A stretch of DNA of 64,000 bases, from IMG/VR virus record IMGVR_UViG_3300042475_005534, positions 1 through 64,000 of that record; one strand, given 5' to 3'. The notes beneath the pieces are model-generated. The model was not told the DNA's origin. It was given only the letters and a program-made list of their open reading frames with translations, and searched no databases. The translations under genes and the position numbers were made by a program. Origin of the DNA: a virus. Below, piece after piece: positions 43,079 to 50,138 of this stretch (positions are counted from its first letter, which is position 1; each line of letters starts with the position of its first letter).

Positions 43079-43747
43079 TTAGTTCCAGTTGGGATGAATG
43101 TCGTGATCGGCCTCAAAAGAGGCCTGGTCGTAGCCGACTGCCGCAGTACCCGTAGCGGGATCACTGCTGCCGCCGCGCCCTCTGTGGACTCGGAAGGAGC
43201 GAACCTTAACCTCACAGTAGGGCTCATTGGTAGAGGATGTCATCTGGGAGAACGATCCAGAGACCTCCACCAGTGCACCGATATCCACCCTGGAGAAGCG
43301 CTCCTGGGTGGTACCGAATACCCGACAACCATACCAATCGGTCTGCTCAATCGGGTCTCCCCCTTGCGGATTGGGGAGGTACCGATTCAGGGCTACAGAG
43401 CGCCGGGTTGATTTCCCGGCTGGCTTGGGTTCGCTACCGATGCGACCGACAAGAGTGACCTCGTTGAGGTACTGCTCGTCAGTAGCAGGGCAACAGACGA
43501 AAGCCGTAATGACAGGCTGGCTGGAGCCTTCCATGAGCAGGACATCGCCGGAGACCAGGATGCGATCACCGACGATCTTCTGTGCAAGGAGCCCAGCTGA
43601 GGGCCCATCCTTGAAGGCCCTCACGTCCACAAGGACGGGGGTCTGGCCTGAGGGGATCTCCCCAGTGGCGCAGAGAAATTCACGACTGCCGTCTATAACG
43701 GACTGGGGGTTCCCGGTCAGGACAACGACAGCTGCCGCATAGGTCAA
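43079..43747 (-). CDS. ssb: Single-stranded DNA-binding protein, tandem OB folds
   Basis: The second half (YLNEVTLVGRIGSEPKPAGK, WYGCRVFGTTQERFSRVDIG, GALVEVSGSFSQ) is a standard SSB OB fold. The first 90 residues (VVVLTGNPQSVIDG, ILVSGDVLLMEG) look like a second OB fold. The C-terminus lacks the acidic PF tip. The open frame reaches 43798, but bases 43771-43798 read as a promoter, so the TTG at 43747 is preferred as start; the tract has no ATG. It protects single strands during replication. Confidence 0.75.
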   Translation of the reverse strand: MTYAAAVVVLTGNPQSVIDGSREFLCATGEIPSGQTPVLVDVRAFKDGPSAGLLAQKIVGDRILVSGDVLLMEGSSQPVITAFVCCPATDEQYLNEVTLVGRIGSEPKPAGKSTRRSVALNRYLPNPQGGDPIEQTDWYGCRVFGTTQERFSRVDIGALVEVSGSFSQMTSSTNEPYCEVKVRSFRVHRGRGGSSDPATGTAAVGYDQASFEADHDIHPNWN

Positions 43748-43770
43748 GCGAATTCGAGCAGGGCGCAACC

Positions 43771-43798
43771 AAGATATCCAAAATGCGCGAAGTGTCAA
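43771..43798 (-). promoter_or_regulatory. Sigma70-type promoter for ssb
   Basis: On the minus strand TTGACA (43798-43793), 16 nt, TATCTT (43776-43771). The -35 is inside CTTGACAC, the same octamer that is repeated at 26.1-26.5 kb, which may link the two by a shared factor. Confidence 0.45.
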
Positions 43799-43825
43799 GC
43801 ATTGCCCGATACATCAGGCATTGCA

Positions 43826-44443
43826 CTAAGCGCCGTACTCCAGTAGCCAGTCAGGCAGGGGCGGGATGGGGACTGCTGTCTGGGGCATCAGCATGGCCAC
43901 AAGAGAAAGATCCTCTCTCTGTAGACGTAGGGGGCCATTGGGGTAGGGAGAGACAACCAGTGATTGGGTTGCATCAGCCATAGACCGCATCGCAGAGAGC
44001 AGCAGGGGCAAGTCGTATCGCCCAGAGGATCCCAGCTGGATTGGCGCAGAGCCCCAGAACTCGACGGCCCTGGCAATGACAGAGCGAACCGGGGGGAAGG
44101 GGACACTTGTTGTGGCGATGGGAAATGATTTACCGACGGAGTGCGACTGGTAGTACGTGGTCACTGTGGCCAGCCCGTCTTCAATGGCCAGTTCCCTTTC
44201 AGCGCTTTTGATCCCCTTGCTGGCGGTCTTGATCTCAGGGGTGGGGAGGAACACCGTTGCGGGTTCATCTGTGACGCCCTTGGGGTCGTAGCCGATGACG
44301 ACCATGGCCTGGGAATCGGCAAGTGCTGTGACGGTGACGCCCTTGCCGGAGGGGTGCGGTGCTAGCTCAATTCCCTGACAGGGAGCGAACTTCCCGACGA
44401 CATCGGCTGCGTGGGAGAAGAGGGAAGAATTGAGGCGAAACAT
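43826..44443 (-). CDS. Sliding-clamp-like protein
   Basis: A 205-residue protein. The C-terminal part GRYDLPLLLSAMRSMADATQ, PNGPLRLQRE and LVAMLMPQ follows the last domain of bacterial DnaN (NvkYLldaL...P..i...ymLMP). The N-terminal half also reads as clamp-type beta-alpha strands. Length fits a two-domain clamp rather than the three-domain bacterial one. It would tether a phage polymerase, none of which is in the window. Confidence 0.5.
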   Translation of the reverse strand: MFRLNSSLFSHAADVVGKFAPCQGIELAPHPSGKGVTVTALADSQAMVVIGYDPKGVTDEPATVFLPTPEIKTASKGIKSAERELAIEDGLATVTTYYQSHSVGKSFPIATTSVPFPPVRSVIARAVEFWGSAPIQLGSSGRYDLPLLLSAMRSMADATQSLVVSPYPNGPLRLQREDLSLVAMLMPQTAVPIPPLPDWLLEYGA

Positions 44444-44578
44444 AGATGGATTAGATGAAAGCCACCAAGCGGAGATCGCTAGGCTAAGGGTGGGCCCCGC
44501 GTCGTTCGGTCGTGGTGATTGACCAGTGAGTCATTCTGCACGAGCTGTCACGAGCTGGGCTGTTTTCAGGGCACTACC

Positions 44579-45415
44579 ATGTCTCAGCTTCCCGACAAGC
44601 CGGAACCAAAGCCCACCTGGCTGCCGATGGAGGCAGTCGTGGTCTGCGTGAACTATGCAGACTTCCTAGCCCACACGTTGCCGCATAACAAAAGCCAGTT
44701 CGATCGCATGGTCGTGGTCACGGCACCTGGGGACGAGGAGACCGTGAGCCTTTGCCGTTACTACAACGTTGAATGCGTCGAAACAGATGTGTTCTACAGG
44801 AACGGGGACGATTTCAACAAGGGTGCGGGCATCAATGAAGGGCTAGCCAAGCTATCTCTTCGTGGCTGGACAGTCCACATGGATGCAGACATTTACATGC
44901 CTCCGCAGACGAGGTCGATAATCGATCGCCTGCAGCTGGATCCACAGAAGGTCTACGGGGCTGACCGACTGATGTGTCCCAGCTACGAGGCATGGGCTGA
45001 ATTCATGTGTGCTCCAAAGCCGATCCAGGACAGTTGGGTTTTCATTCACCCAACAGCATTTCCGGTTGGGATTCGCTTGGCCCAGTACATGAGCTACTGG
45101 GGTGGATACGAACCGCTGGGATACTTCCAGCTGTGGAATCCACAGAGTTCTGGAATCACCAGATATCCAACAGAGCATGGAGCGGCAGATCGAACTGACG
45201 TGCTGTTCTGCAAGAAGTGGCCAAGAGCCAAACGGGAATTGCTTCCAGAGATTCTCTTGATCCACTTGGAAAGCACTGACGAGATGGGGGCTAATTGGTG
45301 GGGGAGGAAAAGCCCCAGGTTTGCCCCACCGGCAAGGAAGCCGAAGCGGTCCCTACTGCGGAGATTCGTCGAGTGGTTCAGGGGTCCCGGGCCGCACGTC
45401 ACCTGGAGCCATTGA
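44579..45415 (+). CDS. GT-A type glycosyltransferase
   Basis: A 278-residue protein (ATG 44579). AVVVCVNYADFLAHTLPHNK and FDRMVVVTAPGDEET form the nucleotide-sugar binding start; GWTVHMDADIYMPP near residue 105 carries the DxD metal motif. The C-terminus is basic (RKPKRSLLRRFVEWFRG), as in membrane-associated enzymes. It may glycosylate virion proteins or the host surface. Confidence 0.75.
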   Translation: MSQLPDKPEPKPTWLPMEAVVVCVNYADFLAHTLPHNKSQFDRMVVVTAPGDEETVSLCRYYNVECVETDVFYRNGDDFNKGAGINEGLAKLSLRGWTVHMDADIYMPPQTRSIIDRLQLDPQKVYGADRLMCPSYEAWAEFMCAPKPIQDSWVFIHPTAFPVGIRLAQYMSYWGGYEPLGYFQLWNPQSSGITRYPTEHGAADRTDVLFCKKWPRAKRELLPEILLIHLESTDEMGANWWGRKSPRFAPPARKPKRSLLRRFVEWFRGPGPHVTWSH

Positions 45416-45562
45416 GGCAAGGACCCACTTCCATGGGAGGTTGCGCGCCTGGAGCCCATGATTGGCTTCCAGTAGTTCGTCCATGGTGATCGTTGGCGTC
45501 CAGTCAGCGAGGATGGGCGCACCGGTTTCACGATGGACAAGTCTGACCATCCGGAATGACAT
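45353..45562 (-). CDS. Small protein antisense to the glycosyltransferase end
   Basis: A 69-residue frame (MSFRMVRLVHRETGAPILAD) with protein-like composition, overlapping the 3' end of the glycosyltransferase by 63 bp. It may be real; the 110 bp after it hold nothing obvious. Confidence 0.35.
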   Translation of the reverse strand: MSFRMVRLVHRETGAPILADWTPTITMDELLEANHGLQARNLPWKWVLASMAPGDVRPGTPEPLDESPQ

Positions 45563-45673
45563 GACAGCTTCATCAGCTGAACCAGGCTAGGAAGTCTGGA
45601 GGCCTGCGCTTGATGTGTAAAGCATTGTGCCAGCTGGGTTTCAATAGGATAGAAGGCGATTAGCCGCCTTGCC

Positions 45674-45910
45674 TTGAGCGACGAACAGGATCGGGAGGAC
45701 GTCGATTTCTGGTATCAGATTCGACTGAATGCTGTCTCCGCTTTGGTGATGGCAGGTGGTGCTGCGATCTTGTGGATTGGTTACAAGGTGCCACTGCAGT
45801 TGGATGCCATCCTCGATAATCAGAAGGAGCAATCAGAGGAGATCGTGCAGATCAAGGTAGACCTCAAATCACACGATCGCCGAATCACCCAGCTGGAGCT
45901 GAGGCCGTGA
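45674..45910 (+). CDS. Holin-like membrane/coiled-coil protein
   Basis: A 78-residue protein with TTG start. A membrane helix (AVSALVMAGGAAILWIGYKV) is followed by a charged coiled coil (ILDNQKEQSEEIVQIKVDL). This plan matches cyanophage holin-type proteins I recall. Its stop overlaps the GTG of the next small membrane protein. Confidence 0.55.
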   Translation: MSDEQDREDVDFWYQIRLNAVSALVMAGGAAILWIGYKVPLQLDAILDNQKEQSEEIVQIKVDLKSHDRRITQLELRP

Positions 45911-46107
45911 CTTGCCAAGGAAACGAGCGCTGCTGCCGCAGGACTGAGAACGCCATACTGATTGGCGGGTTGGTCATTACGGCAGCGACGTTGATTCTGG
46001 GTATCACCTTTAGTCGGCATCTACGGGCCTTGGTCACAGGCGGTACCCCGTCGGGATTGGTACGAGTGTTGTCGCCCGCTGCCGAAGCGGCAGGTTCTAA
46101 TCGCTAG
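45907..46107 (+). CDS. Small membrane protein, partner of the holin-like gene
   Basis: A 66-residue protein from GTG 45907, with four cysteines near the start and one membrane helix (AILIGGLVITAATLILGITF). Coupled to the holin-like gene, so it could be an antiholin or spanin piece (context only). Confidence 0.45.
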   Translation: MTCQGNERCCRRTENAILIGGLVITAATLILGITFSRHLRALVTGGTPSGLVRVLSPAAEAAGSNR

Positions 46108-46342
46108 TGTGCGGCGCTCTCGTGTTGGCAGGTGCGAAACGTTTTTGGTAGTAGGGCTCAAGGATCTTAAGCCACTGCTTGGCTGAGTAAATCCGCCGCG
46201 TCTTGAGATTAAGCTCTCGATCCGCCCTTTGGCAGTAGTGGTCAATACGGGCGGCCTCGAGGGAGAGGGCAACGTAGTAACGCAAGAGGCAGTGGCTAGT
46301 GATCTCGATGGAGTCAGGCTCCTGATTTGCGCTTGCTTCCAT
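46097..46342 (-). CDS. Small hypothetical protein
   Basis: An 81-residue protein (LRYYVALSLEAARIDHYCQR). Helical, basic. Overlaps the Gp88-like gene by 29 bp. No family recognised. Confidence 0.5.
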   Translation of the reverse strand: MEASANQEPDSIEITSHCLLRYYVALSLEAARIDHYCQRADRELNLKTRRIYSAKQWLKILEPYYQKRFAPANTRAPHTSD

Positions 46343-47117
46343 AGCCTGTGAACTCTCCGTTGCGACGACGTATTTTGATGGCCTCTGCGGCGGGGGTGCC
46401 AGGGGGCTGGAAGCCGTGGCTCAGGTGGCAGAAGTGGGAGGGTGTCTCAGTCCAGGCCAGGTAGTCCGTCTTGTCAATGGGGAGTCCCAAGGCTTCTGCT
46501 TCGTGCTCATAGTTGAGGACGCGAGCAGAGCGAGGGAAGATGCCCTGCTCGATCAGGTGATCGAACTTGCCGCCCCATGATGCCGTGACCCTGAGGTTTT
46601 GTGGCAGGGGCAGAAGTCTTGGAGGATTCCCCACCACAAAGAGCGGCAGATTCTTGGTGTAGAAGTAGTGGATCAAGTCAGGAGTTCTTTCCGCGGCGGC
46701 AATGATGCCATCACGGAGGGCCACTGAGAAGCAGTCGCCGCCAGCAAACCAGCGGACATGGGTGGTCTTGTGCTGCCTGGAGCGCTCGATGCCGCCGAGG
46801 AGGATGTCCCTGAGGGCATCTGGAGCGGCATGGCGCACAAGATCGAAATTGCGCCAGCGGCTATTGCGAGCCGTGGGATAACGCTGCTCCGTGCTGACCT
46901 CGTAGCAACGAATGATCTGTTGAGGGCCATCCGTAATTTGGCCGGTATTCCGATCGGAAAGCGCAAGGCAAGCTAAGGCGCCAGGGCAGGTGTGCCCAGA
47001 AGGAAGTGAAAAGGTCAAGAAAGAATCAGGGAGTTTGCCATTGCCTCGACCGAAGAATGGCAACTCACGGAAGGTGCTGACCTCAAGCGCACGGGTGGGA
47101 CGAACAAGGACCGTCAT
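46314..47117 (-). CDS. Gp88-like phage protein
   Basis: A 267-residue protein. LTFSLPSGHTCPGALACLAL near residue 35 with paired cysteines, VRWFAGGDCFS near 120, IHYFYTKNLPLF and VTASWGGKFDHL match the phage Gene-product-88 family, which I recall as having conserved Cys and a TIM-barrel-like order but no assigned activity. Start ATG 47117. Confidence 0.6.
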   Translation of the reverse strand: MTVLVRPTRALEVSTFRELPFFGRGNGKLPDSFLTFSLPSGHTCPGALACLALSDRNTGQITDGPQQIIRCYEVSTEQRYPTARNSRWRNFDLVRHAAPDALRDILLGGIERSRQHKTTHVRWFAGGDCFSVALRDGIIAAAERTPDLIHYFYTKNLPLFVVGNPPRLLPLPQNLRVTASWGGKFDHLIEQGIFPRSARVLNYEHEAEALGLPIDKTDYLAWTETPSHFCHLSHGFQPPGTPAAEAIKIRRRNGEFTGYGSKRKSGA

Positions 47118-47119
47118 GA

Positions 47120-47371
47120 TCACTTAGCCGAGTCAGCAGAGACATCACGCTTGAGCTGCTGCAGCTGGACATCAGCCAGGGCTTGCGCTTTTTCAAGTTC
47201 AGACTTGAGGCGTGACAGGGTGTTAGCCAGGGTAAGCGCTTCATCGGTGGTCAAGGGACTGGATGGACCCAGGGAGTCGTAATGCGACTGAAGAGCCAGG
47301 AGCTCCCAGTAGAGGAACTCCGCCTGCCTGGGAGTGTGATCCAGGCGGATCATGTAGGGACGTGGATACAT
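47120..47371 (-). CDS. Small coiled-coil protein
   Basis: An 83-residue protein (ATG 47371). RQAEFLYWELLALQSHYDSL and LSRLKSELEKAQALADVQLQ form coiled coils. Its leader carries the repeat centred at 47414-47430, 43 nt before the start. Confidence 0.55.
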   Translation of the reverse strand: MYPRPYMIRLDHTPRQAEFLYWELLALQSHYDSLGPSSPLTTDEALTLANTLSRLKSELEKAQALADVQLQQLKRDVSADSAK

Positions 47372-47413
47372 GTGATTAGTGGTTGAATAGAAAAACGAAA
47401 GCCCGCCCAGCAA

Positions 47414-47430
47414 GCAGTGCGCACTGCTGA
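47414..47430 (-). repeat. Leader repeat copy 1
   Basis: Contains AGCAGTGCGCACTGCT, a perfect 16-bp palindrome, followed by GAG. Best-formed member of a family whose consensus on the + strand is CAGGYGGTGTGCACTGCTGA. 43 nt before the 47371 start. Confidence 0.7.
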
Positions 47431-47440
47431 GAAAGGGCAA

Positions 47441-47465
47441 TAAAAAAGCCGACCCATTGGCCGGC
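47441..47465 (-). terminator. Terminator after the 47.5-kb gene
   Basis: On the minus strand GCCGGCC-aatg-GGTCGGC then six T: 7-bp stem, 4-nt loop, strong T-run. Confidence 0.8.
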
Positions 47466-47516
47466 GAGGTGGTGAGTTATGCGACAGTGGAGGCAGTAGC
47501 TTGCGCCCCCGTGGAA

Positions 47517-47921
47517 TTAAAGATTCGACTCTATCAAGTCAGCGATCTGAAGGAACGAAAAACCGTTGTCATTAACATCGGTCAGATTTTGACTGCTTAG
47601 GTCATATTCGTGGTTAGCGCAGGAAGGGTCGTCAACCCTAAAGTCGGGCAAACTGACGTTGAACTCCCCTGTCAGCGCGAAGTCGGGATCAACAGCAATT
47701 ATTCCTGCCCACTTGGCAACCTCCCCAGGGAGAAGCGCGTCGCAGCGCAGATAGGTCGTGTCTTTGTCGTCCCACCCTGGCCCACCCTGGTCGCGATCGT
47801 AGAGATCGCAGAGGACCCCCAGACAGCAGTAAGTGTCCCCGCAGCGGAGCTGGCCAATGCCCTGCTGGTAGTTACCTGAGCGCAGGGCGTCGACCCAGAG
47901 TTTTTTGATGTGTTCGTGCAT
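47517..47921 (-). CDS. Conserved phage protein with CCLGVLCDL motif
   Basis: A 134-residue protein. WVDALRSGNYQQGIGQLRCG and YCCLGVLCDLYD match a small protein often annotated only as hypothetical in many phages. FALTGEFNVSLPDF follows. No function known to me. Followed by a strong terminator. Confidence 0.65.
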   Translation of the reverse strand: MHEHIKKLWVDALRSGNYQQGIGQLRCGDTYCCLGVLCDLYDRDQGGPGWDDKDTTYLRCDALLPGEVAKWAGIIAVDPDFALTGEFNVSLPDFRVDDPSCANHEYDLSSQNLTDVNDNGFSFLQIADLIESNL

Positions 47922-47934
47922 GAGAATTACCGGC

Positions 47935-48225
47935 TCAGGGCCGGGGGGAGGGGATGCGGTAAAAGGGGTTTTCGTAGCGATGAATGACTTCCATGGCGGC
48001 TTGGACTTCCGCCCTGATCAGTCCTTGAACGTAGCGATGTCTATCATCCTGGTGGGCGTTCCCACACTTGAGTGCCATATCAATAGCAGCAACATGCCTG
48101 GCAAGAGCGGCGTAGGCATGAGCCAGATCTGGTTGGATGATTTCGGGCGTTTCCATGAATAGGCCTGGTTGGGTGATCTCGGTCATTTCGATTCGTGTTG
48201 GAAGCGAGGGAAGCGTTTTACCCAT
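47935..48225 (-). CDS. Small helical protein
   Basis: A protein of 83-96 residues (ATG 48225 or 48186). AHAYAALARHVAAIDMALKC is helical. Overlaps the upstream gene by eight bases. Unknown function. Confidence 0.5.
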   Translation of the reverse strand: MGKTLPSLPTRIEMTEITQPGLFMETPEIIQPDLAHAYAALARHVAAIDMALKCGNAHQDDRHRYVQGLIRAEVQAAMEVIHRYENPFYRIPSPRP

Positions 48226-48616
48226 CAGGGAGAGCCGCTATAGCGCGGCGGAGGATTGCTTTGTGGGCAGGTCGATAAGTTGGCACGCCGGCTTCTATGG
48301 CATCAAAGTGCGCCTCAAGCGCTTCCAAGGCCTGCTCCTTCAAGCTCGGCGGCTTGGGGCGTCGGGCGACGCGGAGATCATCGATCACGGCTTGTGGATA
48401 CCACTCGGCACGTAAATGATGCAAGCATGCTTCCAGCTCAGCATCTGCAGCGGCCTGAATCTCCGGCTCGCGCTGGTCCCAGGCCCATCGGGCGGCCTGG
48501 GCAATTAAATAATCAGAGAGTTTGTCATAGTCGGGATAATCCCATGGAGCTTCTTTTCTCCATTTGACTCGCATCTCTTGAGGCGGGCTGCTGGGGTGCT
48601 GCTGTTGTTCAGTCAT
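48218..48616 (-). CDS. Modular helical protein
   Basis: A 132-residue protein. AADAELEACLHHLRAEW and RRPKPPSLKEQALEALEA resemble modules of the AQPEPEG-linked proteins of Synechococcus phages (recollection). No catalytic motif. Confidence 0.55.
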   Translation of the reverse strand: MTEQQQHPSSPPQEMRVKWRKEAPWDYPDYDKLSDYLIAQAARWAWDQREPEIQAAADAELEACLHHLRAEWYPQAVIDDLRVARRPKPPSLKEQALEALEAHFDAIEAGVPTYRPAHKAILRRAIAALPDG

Positions 48617-48630
48617 GGGTTTAGGTGTTG

Positions 48631-48692
48631 AACTCAGAGGTTTTTCCGGATAGTTGGATTAGGCGGTCAACACCAGGAGTCAGTCATCGTCA
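48631..48692. repeat. 62-bp direct repeat, copy 1
   Basis: Identical to 49185-49246 at 60 of 62 positions. On the minus strand it contains the last codons (DDD stop) of a small gene and the following gap, so gene ends were duplicated. Confidence 0.85.
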
Positions 48693-48760
48693 AAGAAGGG
48701 TTGGGCGCCGAACAAGGCAACTTCCACGGCAGGGGGAGCAATCAAAAGTAGTTGTTTCAT
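48680..48760 (-). CDS. 26-residue peptide, truncated sister of the 54-residue gene
   Basis: ATG 48760 to TGA 48680 (MKQLLLIAPPAVEVALFGAQ and six more residues). It ends FDDD, and its 3' end lies in the same 62-bp repeat as the 54-residue gene at 49.2-49.4 kb. ATG overlaps the stop of the upstream gene. Confidence 0.4.
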   Translation of the reverse strand: MKQLLLIAPPAVEVALFGAQPFFDDD

Positions 48761-48978
48761 GGGGTAAGGGGGTCACAAGCCCGGGCGAGGTGAGTCACGA
48801 CGTCTTCGTAGTAGATCCAGCGCCAGCATTGGACGTAGGCGCCGTCTTCGTCTTCCCTGCTAATCTTGGCGTCGTCGTCGAACTCAAGTTCGCCATCGCG
48901 GCCATAGAGTTCGTTGGCGACCTGGCGGAGGACCTCATCGTTGGGACCTGGAAATAGGTCAGGCATTGAGTGGCTCAT
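48757..48978 (-). CDS. Small acidic protein
   Basis: A 73-residue protein from ATG 48978; VANELYGRDGELEFDDDAKI and VQCWRWIYYEDVV. Overlaps both neighbours by four bases. No family recognised. Confidence 0.5.
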   Translation of the reverse strand: MSHSMPDLFPGPNDEVLRQVANELYGRDGELEFDDDAKISREDEDGAYVQCWRWIYYEDVVTHLARACDPLTP

Positions 48979-49175
48979 GGCAGGAAGTAAGCAGTAGCCC
49001 CAGGAGAAGTGGCTTCCCCTTGGCTGACGCCGATCAGCCTGCGAGAGGTGTCGAGCGTGCGCCACTCCGAGCGGTAGGGCCAGCGGTCGTTGACAATTCG
49101 CGGATGAATGTTGATACCTGCTGTTGAGAGGCGATTGATTTCAGAAAAGAACTGGTTGCGGTCGACGGGTTTCAT
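48975..49175 (-). CDS. Small hypothetical protein
   Basis: A 66-residue protein (MKPVDRNQFFSEINRLSTAG). TLDTSRRLIGVSQGEATSPG suggests a small beta domain. Overlaps the downstream gene by four bases. Confidence 0.55.
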   Translation of the reverse strand: MKPVDRNQFFSEINRLSTAGINIHPRIVNDRWPYRSEWRTLDTSRRLIGVSQGEATSPGATAYFLP

Positions 49176-49184
49176 TGGGCTTTG

Positions 49185-49246
49185 AACTCAGAGGTTGTTC
49201 CGGATAGTTGGATTAGGCGGTCAGCACCAGGAGTCAGTCATCGTCA
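49185..49246. repeat. 62-bp direct repeat, copy 2
   Basis: See copy at 48631-48692; two substitutions in 62 bases. Confidence 0.85.
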
Positions 49247-49398
49247 GACTCTTCTGCGATGTCGATCTGTCGCTGAACCCAGTCCCAGTAGCCGAGACGG
49301 GTGTCGCCCTCAAGGGCTTCGTGGGCCCAGTCACTAGGCGGAAAGGCTGGGTGTTCACCCCAGTGGCCGCCGTAAAGGGAATCCAAATGGATAGTCAT
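49234..49398 (-). CDS. 54-residue protein
   Basis: ATG 49398, overlapping the stop of the upstream gene, to TGA in the direct repeat. Tryptophan-rich: LYGGHWGEHPAF, LGYWDWVQRQIDIA, ending EESDDD. The overlap and composition support coding. Unknown role. Confidence 0.55.
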   Translation of the reverse strand: MTIHLDSLYGGHWGEHPAFPPSDWAHEALEGDTRLGYWDWVQRQIDIAEESDDD

Positions 49399-49700
49399 TG
49401 CGAAATGCGAGAACTGAGTGAATAAGGGAGGGGCTCACCGTGCAGCACAACAAACGTCAGTGGTGGACACAACGCTTCTCGTGCATCACAGGAGGTTCGC
49501 GCCAGGATGTGAGCAATCCCGGGCAGGGTGAGATGGCGACCTGGGATTGATCTGGGCCAAGCCAGGGCAAACCGGTAGGTAGCCAAGTGGTGTGGATCAT
49601 CAATGAGTTGATCCAGCCGAACTCTCCCCTGAAGAAGCAGGTAGAGATCGGTAGCCAGGAAACGCAGCGCCGCATGCAAGGCACCCAGGATCAAGGTCAT
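49395..49700 (-). CDS. Hypothetical protein
   Basis: A 101-residue protein from ATG 49700. ALHAALRFLATDLYLLLQGR and LPGIAHILARTSC are hydrophobic helices. Its start lies 100 bp inside the upstream gene, in another frame. Moderate support. Confidence 0.4.
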   Translation of the reverse strand: MTLILGALHAALRFLATDLYLLLQGRVRLDQLIDDPHHLATYRFALAWPRSIPGRHLTLPGIAHILARTSCDAREALCPPLTFVVLHGEPLPYSLSSRISQ

Positions 49701-49923
49701 TGTCCAGGGCCTCGTAGTGAAATGCGGCTGCGATGAAGCCCCCGTATTCCGGGTGCTCAGGGAGGGGATCTCCCTCAAGGAGCCAGTCCCGTTCAGGGAT
49801 CGGCTTTCCGTCGTGGTGGAAGGGTGCATACCAGGTGCCTTCATGGAGGGACCATCCAGCAGAACGTCGCACACGGGCGACAGGGCTCAGAAGTAAGACA
49901 AGTCTGTCAAGGATGTTGATCAT
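49600..49923 (-). CDS. Hypothetical protein
   Basis: A protein of 107 residues (ATG 49923; 49938 also possible). WSLHEGTWYAPFHHDGKPIP and a pattern of aromatic residues suggest a small globular fold with CLACG near the end. Confidence 0.5.
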   Translation of the reverse strand: MINILDRLVLLLSPVARVRRSAGWSLHEGTWYAPFHHDGKPIPERDWLLEGDPLPEHPEYGGFIAAAFHYEALDNDLDPGCLACGAAFPGYRSLPASSGESSAGSTH

Positions 49924-49941
49924 TGGGATAAGTGGCACAGG

Positions 49942-50100
49942 CTAGGGTCTGGGAAGGTGACAACGCTCGTCAGCAATCACAACAACGCACGGACCATAGG
50001 CCCGCTCGTGTTGTCTTGCAAGCCGTGCGAGGTCTCTGGCAGTGCCATTGGCCTCGAGGAAGGGTTGCTTTTTGTTGGGCTCGTAGATCTTGAGGGTCAT
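49942..50100 (-). CDS. 52-residue protein
   Basis: MTLKIYEPNKKQPFLEANGT then ARDLARLARQHERAYG and CVVVIADERC. Beta-alpha-beta-like order. It lies between the GHKL gene and the next gene; good composition. Confidence 0.5.
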   Translation of the reverse strand: MTLKIYEPNKKQPFLEANGTARDLARLARQHERAYGPCVVVIADERCHLPRP

Positions 50101-50138
50101 GATGAGTCAGGAGGGGTGAGTGGAGGGAAGGAGTGGGA

